Shown here: positions 52,101 through 60,655 of the stretch, one piece after another
Numbering within the stretch: position 1 is the stretch's first letter
Layout: every line of letters begins with the position of its first letter
Assembly (NCBI GenBank): GCA_022822265.1
Contig: JAJECA010000024.1
Coordinates: forward strand, 1 to 64,000
Length of the DNA: 64,000 bases
Direction: 5' to 3'
DNA from: Acidimicrobiia bacterium
GTDB taxonomy: Bacteria > Actinomycetota > Acidimicrobiia > Acidimicrobiales > Bin134
The notes under the pieces: model-generated
Seen by the model: only the letters and a program-made list of their open reading frames with translations
What the model was told of the DNA's origin: nothing
The model's database searches: none
Position numbers and translations under genes: made by a program

Positions 52101-52910
52101 ATGGTTCGTCAGCTCAAGCTCATCGTCGCGCCGGAAATCGACGGCAACGCGCGCAGCTGGCGCAATTTCCCAGGCCAAGTGCTGATTGTAACGGTGGCCG
52201 CGCTCATCTACTTCGGCGTGCGGATGGCTACCAAAGGGGCCGAGGTCGCCGCATTCAAGAACGCCTACGACCTGCTGACCTTCGAGTCCACGCTGGGGCT
52301 GGACCTAGAGGCTTGGTCTCAGTCGGCTGTGCTCGACTACCACTGGCTGGTCACATTCTTCAACTGGGTGTACATCTGGCTGCACTGGCCGGTGATCATC
52401 GGCGCACTGCTGCTGCTGTACCACTACAACCGGAGCCGCTACACGCTGATGCGCAACGCCATGATCGTCTCCGGCGCGCTGGGCCTGGTGTTCTTCGCCT
52501 TCTTCCCGGTGGCCCCGCCCCGCTTCTTCGACGGCTTCACCGACACGGTCACCGAGCTGTCCACCTCTTACAAGTACCTCCAGCCCCCGTCGGTGGTGAA
52601 CAAGTACGCCGCTTTGCCCAGCTTCCACGTGGGATGGAACGTTTTGGCCTGCGTGATCTTGTTCCGTACCGTGCGGTCGATTCCGGTGCGGATCTTCGCG
52701 GTGGCCTCACCGCTGCTGATGGCGGTGGCGGTGGTGCTCACCGGCAACCACTGGGTGATCGACGGATTCGTGGGCATTGCGCTGGCCATGATCGGGCTCT
52801 ACGTCGCCCACCGCTTGGGCTGGCTCACCCGCCGCTGGCAGGAGACGGCCGACGAAGAGGAAGAAGGAGTGGGCCCGGCGGGGATCGAACCCGCGACCGA
52901 GCGATTATGA
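52101..52910 (+). CDS. PAP2-superfamily membrane phosphatase
   Basis: The protein is 269 aa with about six hydrophobic helices. PAP2 catalytic elements are APPRFFDG, SFHVGWN and GNHWVIDGFVG. It may act in lipid metabolism like inositol phosphorylceramide/phosphatidate phosphatases. The ATG at 52101 has AAAGGG upstream. Its last 14 codons run antisense through tRNA-Met; this tail reads GPAGIEPATERL, a peptide typical of translation across a tRNA gene. Confidence 0.86.
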   Translation: MVRQLKLIVAPEIDGNARSWRNFPGQVLIVTVAALIYFGVRMATKGAEVAAFKNAYDLLTFESTLGLDLEAWSQSAVLDYHWLVTFFNWVYIWLHWPVIIGALLLLYHYNRSRYTLMRNAMIVSGALGLVFFAFFPVAPPRFFDGFTDTVTELSTSYKYLQPPSVVNKYAALPSFHVGWNVLACVILFRTVRSIPVRIFAVASPLLMAVAVVLTGNHWVIDGFVGIALAMIGLYVAHRLGWLTRRWQETADEEEEGVGPAGIEPATERL

Positions 52911-52942
52911 GTCGCCTGCTCTGACCACTGAGCTACGGGCCC
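52870..52942 (-). tRNA. tRNA-Met (anticodon CAT), elongator type likely
   Basis: Acceptor GGGCCCG with CGGGCCC, anticodon stem GGCGA with TCGCT around loop CTCATAA, T arm GCGGG-TTCGATC-CCCGC, discriminator A, CCA not encoded. G1-C72 is paired, so it is not an initiator. A tRNA-Ile2 with modified C34 cannot be excluded. 73 nt. Confidence 0.92.
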
Positions 52943-52972
52943 GCAGACAGCCTATTGGGCGGGCCCCTTGCA

Positions 52973-53007
52973 CTGGTGCTGGTTTGGCGCTCTGGTGCTG
53001 GTTTGGC
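52973..53007. repeat. Two 16-base direct repeats ending at tRNA-Asn 3' end
   Basis: ctggtgctggtttggc occurs at 52973-52988 and 52992-53007. The second copy contains the CCA-coding end of tRNA-Asn. It may be a remnant of a duplication. Confidence 0.6.
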
Positions 53008-53079
53008 TCCGGGGGTGAGACTCGAACTCACAACCTAGCGGTTAACAGCCGCTTGCTCTGCCGGTTGAGCTACCCCGGA
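53004..53079 (-). tRNA. tRNA-Asn (anticodon GTT), CCA encoded
   Basis: Acceptor TCCGGGG with CCCCGGA, discriminator G, then CCA encoded. Anticodon stem AGCGG/CCGCT with loop CTGTTAA. T arm GTGAG-TTCGAGT-CTCAC. 76 nt including CCA. Of the three tRNAs here only this one encodes CCA. Confidence 0.95.
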
Positions 53080-53155
53080 TCAGCCCGTGATTTTACCCTG
53101 CCCAAAGGCTGGCTCACTCATCCAATACGACGGCTGAATCCGAATTCCGCCGCCA

Positions 53156-53986
53156 TCACTCATCCAATACGACGACCAGCACCGAAATCGCCACCAGGGG
53201 GACCCCCAGCCACTGCAATCCCCCTAGCTGCTCGTCGAACAAGAACCAGGCCCACATCACCGCCAGACCCGGAGCGGTCATGTTCAACAGCGAGATGGTG
53301 CGCAACGACACGTACCGGTGGCTGTAGTTGAACGTGAGATGGGCCACTCCGGCGGTCACCGCCATGGCGGCGGCCACCCCCCAGCTCCAGCCGTCGCTTA
53401 TGAACAGGGGGTCGAACGACAACAGCGCGACCGGCAGCATGAGCACAGCCGAAATGGTGGACCAGCCCGCCTGGTACTCCAGGGCGGTCAAGTGATTGCG
53501 GGCGATGCGGGAAGCCACCAGATAGCCGGAGAAGGAGATCACCGCCACCACCGCCAGCACATCGCCGGTGAGGGATCCGCCGCCGGTGCTCCCTGAGCGG
53601 CCCAGCAGCATCATCACCATCCCGGCGATGGCCACCGGGGTGGCCACGATCACCCGGTAGCTGATTCGCTCCTTGAAGATCCGGCTGGCGGCCCACAGCA
53701 AGAAGATGGGGGCGGTCGCGCCGATGACCATGGCGTTGGCCACCGAGGTGGTCTTGATGGCGGTGAAGAACGTGGCCCCGTTGACGGTGAACACCACCCC
53801 GCCGGCCAGGGAGTGGCGCAGCACCCGGCGGTCGAGCCGGCCGCCCCGCAGGTGGAGGGCGGCCACCGCCCAGATTGCCGCCCCGATCAGCCGCCAGAAC
53901 GCGAACGGCAGGGCTCCGAACTCGTTGTCGCGGACGAAGATCGGACCCCAGCTGAACAAGAAGATGCCGGTGGCCGCGGCCCACAT
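53156..53986 (-). CDS. EamA/DMT-family transporter
   Basis: The protein is 276 aa with about ten hydrophobic helices in two EamA repeats. The first helix begins right at the ATG (MWAAATGIFLFSWGPIF), so the true start could lie a few codons upstream, where GLGLG continues the helix; no ATG exists there. It exports or imports small metabolites; substrate unknown. It lies on the same strand as, and just after, the molybdenum hydroxylase genes. Confidence 0.85.
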   Translation of the reverse strand: MWAAATGIFLFSWGPIFVRDNEFGALPFAFWRLIGAAIWAVAALHLRGGRLDRRVLRHSLAGGVVFTVNGATFFTAIKTTSVANAMVIGATAPIFLLWAASRIFKERISYRVIVATPVAIAGMVMMLLGRSGSTGGGSLTGDVLAVVAVISFSGYLVASRIARNHLTALEYQAGWSTISAVLMLPVALLSFDPLFISDGWSWGVAAAMAVTAGVAHLTFNYSHRYVSLRTISLLNMTAPGLAVMWAWFLFDEQLGGLQWLGVPLVAISVLVVVLDE

Positions 53987-54056
53987 GCCCAGGCCGAGTC
54001 CGGCTTGGGGTGTCGCCGCGCCGGCCTCCCCGGACCCCGAGACTGGGGGTGAAGAG

Positions 54057-56375
54057 CTAATCGGAGGCCGAGGCGATCAGGCTGAGCACCGCGTTGGGAT
54101 CGAGCGGCTGGCGGTTGGGATACACCCCGAAGGGGGCCAAGGCGTCGGCCACTGCGTTGAACACCGCCGGGGGCGCTCCGATGGCGCCGCCCTCGCCGGT
54201 TCCCTTGTGCCCGCCGGGGGTGTCGGAGGGCACCACCACGTGGCCGCACTCCAGCTCGGGCACTTCAGCCGCGGTGGGCACCAGGTAGTCGAGGAAGGTG
54301 GACGCCAGCGGATTGCCGCTCTCGTCGTAAACGCAGTGCTCATACAGCACACCGCCGATGCCTTGCACCACTCCCCCGGCGATCTGGCCGTCGACCACCA
54401 TGGGGTTGATCAGCACTCCGCAGTCCTCGCTCACCACATAGCGCAAAAGCGTGACCTTGCCGGTGTCGGGATCGAGCTCGCAGGTGCAGATGTGGCAGGC
54501 GTTGGAGTGGGTGGCGGGCGGGGCCTTGTAGCGGGCGGTGTGCTCGAGGCCGGCCTCGGTCCCGGGCGGCAGCGCGTCGGAGTTTTGATAGGCGGTGGCC
54601 GCCACTTGGGCCATTGTCATCGAAGCCGCCGGTGTGCCCTTTACCGAGATCACCCCGTCGGCCACCTCCAAATCGTCGGCGGAGGCTTCCATCAGGTGGG
54701 CGGCGATGGCCACCACCTTGTCGCGCACGCCCGACGCCGCGGCCCGGGCCGCGCTGCCGGCGATGACCGCCGAGCGGCTGCCGCCAGTGCCGAACCCGTA
54801 GCCGGAGCCGTGGCCCTGGTGCAGGGTGACGTCTTCGGGGCGAACGCCAAGCTCGTCGGCCACCAGCTGGGCGATGGTGGTCTCCAGGCTCTGGCCGTGC
54901 GAGCCGGTGCCCATGAAAACGTTGACGTGGCCGTCGACCTCTACCCGCAACATGGCCGACTCGGTACCCAGCGGGCCCATGCCCATCGACGTTGGCTCTA
55001 TGTACAGGGCCATGCCCAGGCCCAAATAGCGGCCCTGTTCGCGGGCCTTGGCCTGCTCGGCCCGGAAGTCGTCGTAGCCGATCATCTCGGCGGCCTGCTC
55101 CAGCGTCTGCTCCGGCGAGATGGTGGTCTCGAAGTGCAGCCCGGTGGACACCTGGTAGGGCAGGTCGTCGGGCTTCAGCACGTTGCGGCGGCGCAGCTCG
55201 AGGGGGTCCATGCCGATCTCCCGGGCCACCCGGTCGATCATCTGCTCTCGGGCCACGCTCTCCATCTGCCACGGCCCGCGATAGGCCCCCCGGCCGCAGG
55301 TGTTGGTGTACACCGTGCGGGCCCGCCAGCTCACCGGCCCCATCCGGTAGGGGCCGGGATAGAGCATGGTGGCCATGGCCCCGGGCGTGGCCGGGCCACC
55401 CAGCGGGTAGGCGCCGTCGTCTTCGAGCTGATCCAAGTCGGCGGCCAAGAAATTGCCGTCTTCGTCCACCGCCATCTTCACGGTCATCTGCTCGATGCGG
55501 GCGTGATTGGAGGCCAGCAGGTTCTCGCGGCGGTCTTCGATCCACTTCAACGGGCTGGCCAGGAGCTTGGCGGCCACCAGCACCGCCATGTCCTCGCGGC
55601 CCAGGAACATCTTCTGTCCGAAGCCCCCGCCCACGTCGCCGAAGTGCACCACGATCTTGTGCTCGCCGATGCCCAGCACCCGGGCGCCGACGAGCTGCAT
55701 CTCATGGGGGCTCTGGGTGGAGGCCCACACCTCCATCACACCGGCGTGGGGCTGCCAGGAGGCCACGATCCCCCGGGTTTCCATGGGCACATTGGTCTGG
55801 CGGTGCTGATGCCAGGTCTCGGTGATGATGTGGGCCGCGTTCTCGAAGGCCTCCTGCTGGGCCGGGTTGGGCACGGGCAGGTCGTGGGCCAGATTGCCGC
55901 CCAACTCGGGATGGACGTGGATTTCGGAGTCGGCCGCGGTCTCGTAGTCCACCACCGGCTCGAGGGGCTCGAACTCGACGTCGACCAACTCGATGGCGTC
56001 CTCGGCGATGTAGCGGCTCTCGGCCACCACCATCACATAGGGGTCGCCCACGAAGCGCACGTCGCCATCGGCCAGCATGTTGGCCGGGGGTGCGGGCGAC
56101 TCCGGCGGGTGAAGCGACGCCCGCAGCGAGTCGTTGTGGGAGTTGAGGTTGGCGGCGGTGAATACGGCGTGGACCCCGTCGAGCGCTTCGGCTGCCGAGG
56201 TGTCGAGGTGGGTGATGGCGGCCCGGGCCAGGTCGCTGCGCCCGAAGGCCACGTGGAGCATGCCGGGCAGCACGATGTCGTCCACGTACCGGCCATGGCC
56301 GGTGACCAGTCGGGGGTCTTCCAGCCGCTTGACCGACTGGCCTACGTAGCGGGCGGCTGCAGAAGTACTAGCCAT
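54057..56375 (-). CDS. Molybdenum hydroxylase large subunit (CoxL/XDH type)
   Basis: The protein is 772 aa from ATG 56375 with GGGAGG before it. Mo-pterin-cytosine dinucleotide-binding subunit of the xanthine dehydrogenase/CO dehydrogenase superfamily (GGGFGQKMF, EDGAYPLGG region, GTGEGGAIGAPPA). The loop that in form I CO dehydrogenase is AYRCSFR reads GRGAYRGPWQ here, so it is not a form I CO oxidiser; it is of the broader form II/aldehyde or heterocycle hydroxylase sort. Operon order upstream is medium (FAD), small (Fe-S), large. Confidence 0.9.
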   Translation of the reverse strand: MASTSAAARYVGQSVKRLEDPRLVTGHGRYVDDIVLPGMLHVAFGRSDLARAAITHLDTSAAEALDGVHAVFTAANLNSHNDSLRASLHPPESPAPPANMLADGDVRFVGDPYVMVVAESRYIAEDAIELVDVEFEPLEPVVDYETAADSEIHVHPELGGNLAHDLPVPNPAQQEAFENAAHIITETWHQHRQTNVPMETRGIVASWQPHAGVMEVWASTQSPHEMQLVGARVLGIGEHKIVVHFGDVGGGFGQKMFLGREDMAVLVAAKLLASPLKWIEDRRENLLASNHARIEQMTVKMAVDEDGNFLAADLDQLEDDGAYPLGGPATPGAMATMLYPGPYRMGPVSWRARTVYTNTCGRGAYRGPWQMESVAREQMIDRVAREIGMDPLELRRRNVLKPDDLPYQVSTGLHFETTISPEQTLEQAAEMIGYDDFRAEQAKAREQGRYLGLGMALYIEPTSMGMGPLGTESAMLRVEVDGHVNVFMGTGSHGQSLETTIAQLVADELGVRPEDVTLHQGHGSGYGFGTGGSRSAVIAGSAARAAASGVRDKVVAIAAHLMEASADDLEVADGVISVKGTPAASMTMAQVAATAYQNSDALPPGTEAGLEHTARYKAPPATHSNACHICTCELDPDTGKVTLLRYVVSEDCGVLINPMVVDGQIAGGVVQGIGGVLYEHCVYDESGNPLASTFLDYLVPTAAEVPELECGHVVVPSDTPGGHKGTGEGGAIGAPPAVFNAVADALAPFGVYPNRQPLDPNAVLSLIASASD

Positions 56376-56444
56376 TGTGCCCTCCCTTAAGGTGGGCGGC
56401 GCTGACACCCAGGGCCGTCAGGTGAATCGATACAGCGCTGCTCA

Positions 56445-56930
56445 TCACTCCCCTCCCCTCATGACGCCGGCGGCTTGGCGGGTGGCGGCCACGATGCCCT
56501 GGTATCCGGTGCAGCGGCACAGGTTGCCGGCGATGCCGTGGCGGATCTCATCGTCGGAGGGATCGGGGTTGGCCTCCAAGAAGGCGGCCACCGACACCAC
56601 GAATCCGGGGGTGCAGAACCCGCACTGGAGGCCGTGGCAGTCTCTGAACGCCTCCTGCACCGGGTGGAGCGTCTCGTCGTCGGGGGCGAGCCCCTCCACG
56701 GTGGTGATGTGTGCGCCTTCGGCCTGCACCGCGAACAGCAGACAGGAGCGCACCGCCTCGCCGTCCATCAGCACAGTGCACGAGCCGCACACCCCGTGCT
56801 CGCAGCCCAGATGGACCCCGGTGCACAGGGCTTGTTCCCGCAGGAAGTCGGCCAGGGTCAGCCGGGGCTCGCCCTGCCCGCGGCGGGTGCGGCCGTTGAC
56901 GGTCATGGAAAGGGGGACCTGATCAGCCAT
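56445..56930 (-). CDS. Molybdenum hydroxylase small subunit (2Fe-2S, CoxS type)
   Basis: The protein is 161 aa. Two 2Fe-2S clusters are expected: C43, C48, C51, C63 (plant-type, GCEHGVCGSC) and C103, C106, C138, C140 (QCGFCTPG and NLCRCTGY). Electron transfer from the Mo site to FAD. It overlaps the FAD subunit gene by eight bases and is 69 bases from the large subunit gene. Confidence 0.95.
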   Translation of the reverse strand: MADQVPLSMTVNGRTRRGQGEPRLTLADFLREQALCTGVHLGCEHGVCGSCTVLMDGEAVRSCLLFAVQAEGAHITTVEGLAPDDETLHPVQEAFRDCHGLQCGFCTPGFVVSVAAFLEANPDPSDDEIRHGIAGNLCRCTGYQGIVAATRQAAGVMRGGE

Positions 56931-57807
56931 TGCCGGCCTCCTGTGTCAGCTGGGCCAAGGCGCTGGCCAGCACCCGTCCCACCAAGGTGGATCCGGCCCG
57001 GCGGCGGTATTCGGCGCTGGCGTGGACGTCGCCGATCGGGTCCATGTCGTCGGCCGCCAGCCGCCCGATCTCATGGGGGTCGGCATCAGCGGCGGCCAGT
57101 CCCATCAGGGCGGCCTCCACCGACGGCGCCCGCCTCGGTGTGGGGCCCACGCCCAGCATGCCCACCGCGGCCCGGTTGATGCGCCCGGCCCCGTCGGTGC
57201 CTATGCCCACCGCGGCGCCGGCCAGCGCGAAGTCGCCGCTGCGCCGGGCTATCTCGTCGAAGGCGAACCCAGCAGGCTGGTCCCAGGCCTGAAATCGCAG
57301 GGCTATCAGCAGCTCGTCGGGGGCCACTGCGGTCATGAAGGTGGACTCGAAGAACTCTGAGGCCGCCACTTCCCTGGTGCCCGATGCCGAGGCGATCTCG
57401 GCGGTGCCGTCGAGGGCCAGCATCACCGCGGGATACTCCGACGCCGGGTCGGCGTGGGCCACCGAGCCGCCGATGGTGCCTCGGTTGCGGATCTGGAAGT
57501 GGCCGATGTGGGGGGTGGCCAGGTGCAGCAGCGGCACCCGTTCGGCCACCGCGGCATCGGTCTCCACGGCTGCCTGTCGGGTCATGGCCCCGATGCGGAC
57601 GCCGCCGTTGTCGGATTCCACCCCGAACAGCTCGTCCACCCGGTTCAGGTCCACTATGTGCTCGAAGCGGGTGAGGCGCATGGCCAGCATCGGCACCAGG
57701 CTCTGGCCGCCGGCCAGGGGCTTGGCGTCGTCGCCGTGCTCGGCGAGGAGGCCCACCACGTCGGCCACCGTCTCGGGAGCGTGGTATTCAAATGGAGCAG
57801 GTTTCAC
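56923..57807 (-). CDS. Molybdenum hydroxylase medium subunit (FAD-binding, CoxM type)
   Basis: The protein is 294 aa from GTG 57807; the frame goes to 57864, but the added 19 residues have no family character. The FAD motif reads LAGGQSLVPMLAMRL and the second, IRNRGTIGGSVAHADP, is well kept. It passes electrons from the Fe-S subunit. First gene of the hydroxylase operon and divergent from the methyltransferase. Confidence 0.93.
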   Translation of the reverse strand: MKPAPFEYHAPETVADVVGLLAEHGDDAKPLAGGQSLVPMLAMRLTRFEHIVDLNRVDELFGVESDNGGVRIGAMTRQAAVETDAAVAERVPLLHLATPHIGHFQIRNRGTIGGSVAHADPASEYPAVMLALDGTAEIASASGTREVAASEFFESTFMTAVAPDELLIALRFQAWDQPAGFAFDEIARRSGDFALAGAAVGIGTDGAGRINRAAVGMLGVGPTPRRAPSVEAALMGLAAADADPHEIGRLAADDMDPIGDVHASAEYRRRAGSTLVGRVLASALAQLTQEAGNG

Positions 57808-57908
57808 CGCCGGGGACTGTAGCCCGACTGGAGTGAGCAGGCGCAGACCAGCCGGCCGCGGCAACTTCAGCCTCCCTCTTTGCCTGGGCGTTCTGGCAGA
57901 CTTGGACG

Positions 57909-58751
57909 ATGGCCGACGTTGCCGATGCGCTCCGCACCTATTGGAACGACCGGGGACCGGTGTGGGTGGAGCACCGGGAGAGGCTGGACGCCATGCTGGC
58001 TCCCCTGGGGGAGGCGGCTGTCGCCCGGCTGCATCCCGATCCCGGCGAGCACGTGCTGGACATCGGCTGCGGCACCGGCACCACCAGCTTGGAATTGGCC
58101 CAGCTGGTGGGCGACGGCGGGCACGTGACCGGGGTCGACGTTTCGGCGCCCATGCTGGACGAGGCCCGCCGCCGGGCCGCCGACGCCGGTCTGGCCAACG
58201 CTTCGTTCGTGGTGGCCGACGCCGGCGTCCATCAGTTTGAGCCCCGGCACTTCGACGCCGCCTTCTCCCGCATGGGGATCATGTTCTTCGCCGAGCCGGC
58301 GGCCGGATTCACCAACCTGAGGCGGGCGCTGCGGCCCGGCGGCCGGCTCACCTTTGTGTGCTGGAGGTCGCCCGAGGAGAACTCCTGGGTCACCGAGCCG
58401 GGCCGGGCGGTGGCCGAGGTACTGGGACCACCCGATCCGATGGATCCCAACGCTCCCGGCCCGTTCTCGCTGGCCTCGGCCGATCGCGTCAGCTCGATCC
58501 TCACCGGAGCCGGGCTGGTGGACATCGACATCACCCCCTACGACCTCCCGGTGAACATCGGCGGCGGCACCACCGATGAGCTGGTCCGCTACTACATGGA
58601 CCTCCTGCCCGGCACGGCCATCCCCGAGAATGCCGACGAGCATGTGATCGACCGGGTCAAGGCCGCCCTCGGGGCCATGGTCGAGCGCCGCCGCACCGCC
58701 GATGGCATCACCATGGGCGCGGCCGCCTGGCTGGTGAGCGCCCGGGCCTAG
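57909..58751 (+). CDS. Class I SAM-dependent methyltransferase
   Basis: The protein is 280 aa. SAM-binding motif I is VLDIGCGTGTTSLEL, motif II VTGVDVSAPMLDEAR, and a post-motif LRPGGRLTFVCW. This resembles UbiE/Coq5- or phosphatidylethanolamine-methylating types. Substrate not readable. It is convergent with an MFS gene. Confidence 0.87.
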   Translation: MADVADALRTYWNDRGPVWVEHRERLDAMLAPLGEAAVARLHPDPGEHVLDIGCGTGTTSLELAQLVGDGGHVTGVDVSAPMLDEARRRAADAGLANASFVVADAGVHQFEPRHFDAAFSRMGIMFFAEPAAGFTNLRRALRPGGRLTFVCWRSPEENSWVTEPGRAVAEVLGPPDPMDPNAPGPFSLASADRVSSILTGAGLVDIDITPYDLPVNIGGGTTDELVRYYMDLLPGTAIPENADEHVIDRVKAALGAMVERRRTADGITMGAAAWLVSARA

Positions 58752-58789
58752 CCGCGGGCTGATTGCAGCTGGGCTCGGGCCGCCTAGAG

Positions 58790-60058
58790 CTAGCTGCTGG
58801 CCGCCTGAGCCTGGGTTCTGGCCGCCTGCGTTTGGCGGCGGGCTTGGCGTCCGGCGAGAACCGACCACACCACCACCAACACGGTGGCTGCGGCCATGTA
58901 GCCGTGCATCTCCCGCAGCCCGATCTGATCGGCTAGGGCGCCGAGCGGGAATGCGATCAGACTCTGGGCACTGAAAGACACCATGACCAGGCTCTGCACC
59001 CGGCCGTGGTACACCGGCTCGGACAAGAGCAGCGACATCGACATGTTGGTGGTTTGGAAGGTGGTGGCCGCCCCGCCCAAGAAGAAGAGCACTGGCAGCG
59101 CCACGAGGTGATTGGGGGTGATGGCCAGAACGGCCACTCCGATGGCCACCACGGTCAAACTGGTGACCCGCAGCCGCCAGAGCCGGGTGTTGTCGCGCAT
59201 CCGGGCCACTTGCAGCGCGGTGACCGTGCCGCCGAGGGCGTTGGCCCCCTGGAGAACGCCCAGCCACAGCGCCCCCACCCCGAACACGCTCTCGGTGAAC
59301 TTGGGCAGAAACGCCAGATAGGGCATGGCCACCAACAGCATGAGCGCGGTGGAGATCACCACCACCTTCAGATAGGGATTGCGGGCCACGTAGGCCACCC
59401 CCTCGGCAATCTCCTCAAAGGGGCTGTGGGCCTCCCGCCGCTCAGGACGTGACGCCGGCAGCAACAGCACCGGCACGGTTCCCACCGCGGTGAGGCCTGC
59501 GCTCAGCAAGTACACCCCGGCCAAGCCGAAGCCGGGCGTCTCAACCAGGAGACCGGCGATAAACGGTCCCACCGATTGGGTGCTGGCCACGGTCAGCTGG
59601 GTGAGCGAGATGGCGTTGGACAGCAGGTCGCGCTCCACCACCTCGCCGGTCATGGCCATCCGGGCCGGACCCATGAACGCGAACGACGAGCCCTGGATCA
59701 ATGCCGCCAACAGGAGCATCCAGAACTGCTCCAGGCCCAACACCATCATGATGCCGAGCCACAGGGCGCTGAGGGTAAGCGACATGTGTGAGCCGAGAAT
59801 CAGGGCGCGGCGGGAGAACCGGTCGGCGGCCACGCCCCCGAACGGGGTGACGGTGACCATGCCGATGCCAAAGGCGAGCAGCACCAAAGCGAAGCTGGAA
59901 TTGCTGTCGGTGAGCTCGATGGCCAGCCAGCCCCGGGCCAGGATCTGCATGCCCACGGCCAGAAACGCCACCAGCCCCGACCACCACAACATGGCATAGG
60001 CCCGGTTGGACAGCGACGCGAACATCCCCGAGGCAGATGCAGGGGCGGCGTCGCTCAC
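58790..60058 (-). CDS. MFS transporter
   Basis: The protein is 422 aa with about twelve hydrophobic helices and the MFS loop 2-3 motif region GGVAADRFSRRALIL. It is similar in layout to the drug/exporter MFS families with enterobactin-exporter-like sequence. The C-terminal tail is Gln/Ala/Arg-rich. Substrate unknown. It is divergent from the SnoaL-like gene. Confidence 0.88.
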   Translation of the reverse strand: MSDAAPASASGMFASLSNRAYAMLWWSGLVAFLAVGMQILARGWLAIELTDSNSSFALVLLAFGIGMVTVTPFGGVAADRFSRRALILGSHMSLTLSALWLGIMMVLGLEQFWMLLLAALIQGSSFAFMGPARMAMTGEVVERDLLSNAISLTQLTVASTQSVGPFIAGLLVETPGFGLAGVYLLSAGLTAVGTVPVLLLPASRPERREAHSPFEEIAEGVAYVARNPYLKVVVISTALMLLVAMPYLAFLPKFTESVFGVGALWLGVLQGANALGGTVTALQVARMRDNTRLWRLRVTSLTVVAIGVAVLAITPNHLVALPVLFFLGGAATTFQTTNMSMSLLLSEPVYHGRVQSLVMVSFSAQSLIAFPLGALADQIGLREMHGYMAAATVLVVVWSVLAGRQARRQTQAARTQAQAASS

Positions 60059-60125
60059 ACTGCGACGGTACTGGCCATCAACCCCTGACGCGGCACCTGC
60101 CGGCCGGCTGGCGTAGCTTCAAGCC

Positions 60126-60512
60126 ATGTCTGATCGAGGAACTGCCGAGGAGACCAAAGCCGTGCTGCGCCGGTGGTACGACGAGATGTGGGGGGCGCAG
60201 AACCCCGATCTGGTGCCGGAGCTGGCCGGGCCGGTGTACGTCCGCCACGAGATGGGCGGCACCCGATCGGTGACCGCCGACGAGTACCAGCAGCAGGTGG
60301 CCGCGTTGTGCAGCCAAGCGGAGTTCACCGATCTGCGCTACCGGCTCATCGCCGAGGACGACATCGTGGTGGCCATCGGCTCCTGGAAGGTGGACGGCAA
60401 CCAGTGGGACTGGGTGCAGGCCTTCCGGGCTGAGAACGGCAAGCTGGTGGAGACCTGGCTGTCGGGCATCGGCTTCGAGTCGAACTGGGCTCCCGAGGTG
60501 ATCCGAGCCTGA
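60126..60512 (+). CDS. SnoaL-like (NTF2-fold) protein
   Basis: The protein is 128 aa with the alpha+beta barrel pattern of SnoaL/NTF2 proteins (LRRWYDEMWGAQNPDLVPELAGPVYVRHEM named). It may be a polyketide-cyclase-like isomerase, a hydrolase or only a binding fold. The catalytic residues cannot be assigned. It is alone, 67 bases from the divergent MFS start. Confidence 0.8.
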   Translation: MSDRGTAEETKAVLRRWYDEMWGAQNPDLVPELAGPVYVRHEMGGTRSVTADEYQQQVAALCSQAEFTDLRYRLIAEDDIVVAIGSWKVDGNQWDWVQAFRAENGKLVETWLSGIGFESNWAPEVIRA

Positions 60513-60655
60513 TTGTCCTGGGAAGTTCACGCGGGATTCGCGCCCGCGTTGACACGGAGAAATCTCCCTGTGGCAGAGTGTCGCAGGCGTCGACCAGTCT
60601 AGGTGCCAACCGGTGAACGCCAACTGAGGATCCAACAAGACAAGGGAGCCGGCTG

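Noticed and set aside
54057..56375. Form I carbon monoxide dehydrogenase
   Set aside because: The diagnostic AYRCSFR loop is absent; the loop reads GRGAYRGPWQ.
53673..56390. 905-residue plus-strand frame opposite the molybdenum hydroxylase large subunit
   Set aside because: His/Gly/Val-rich antisense shadow; the minus-strand protein has all cofactor motifs.
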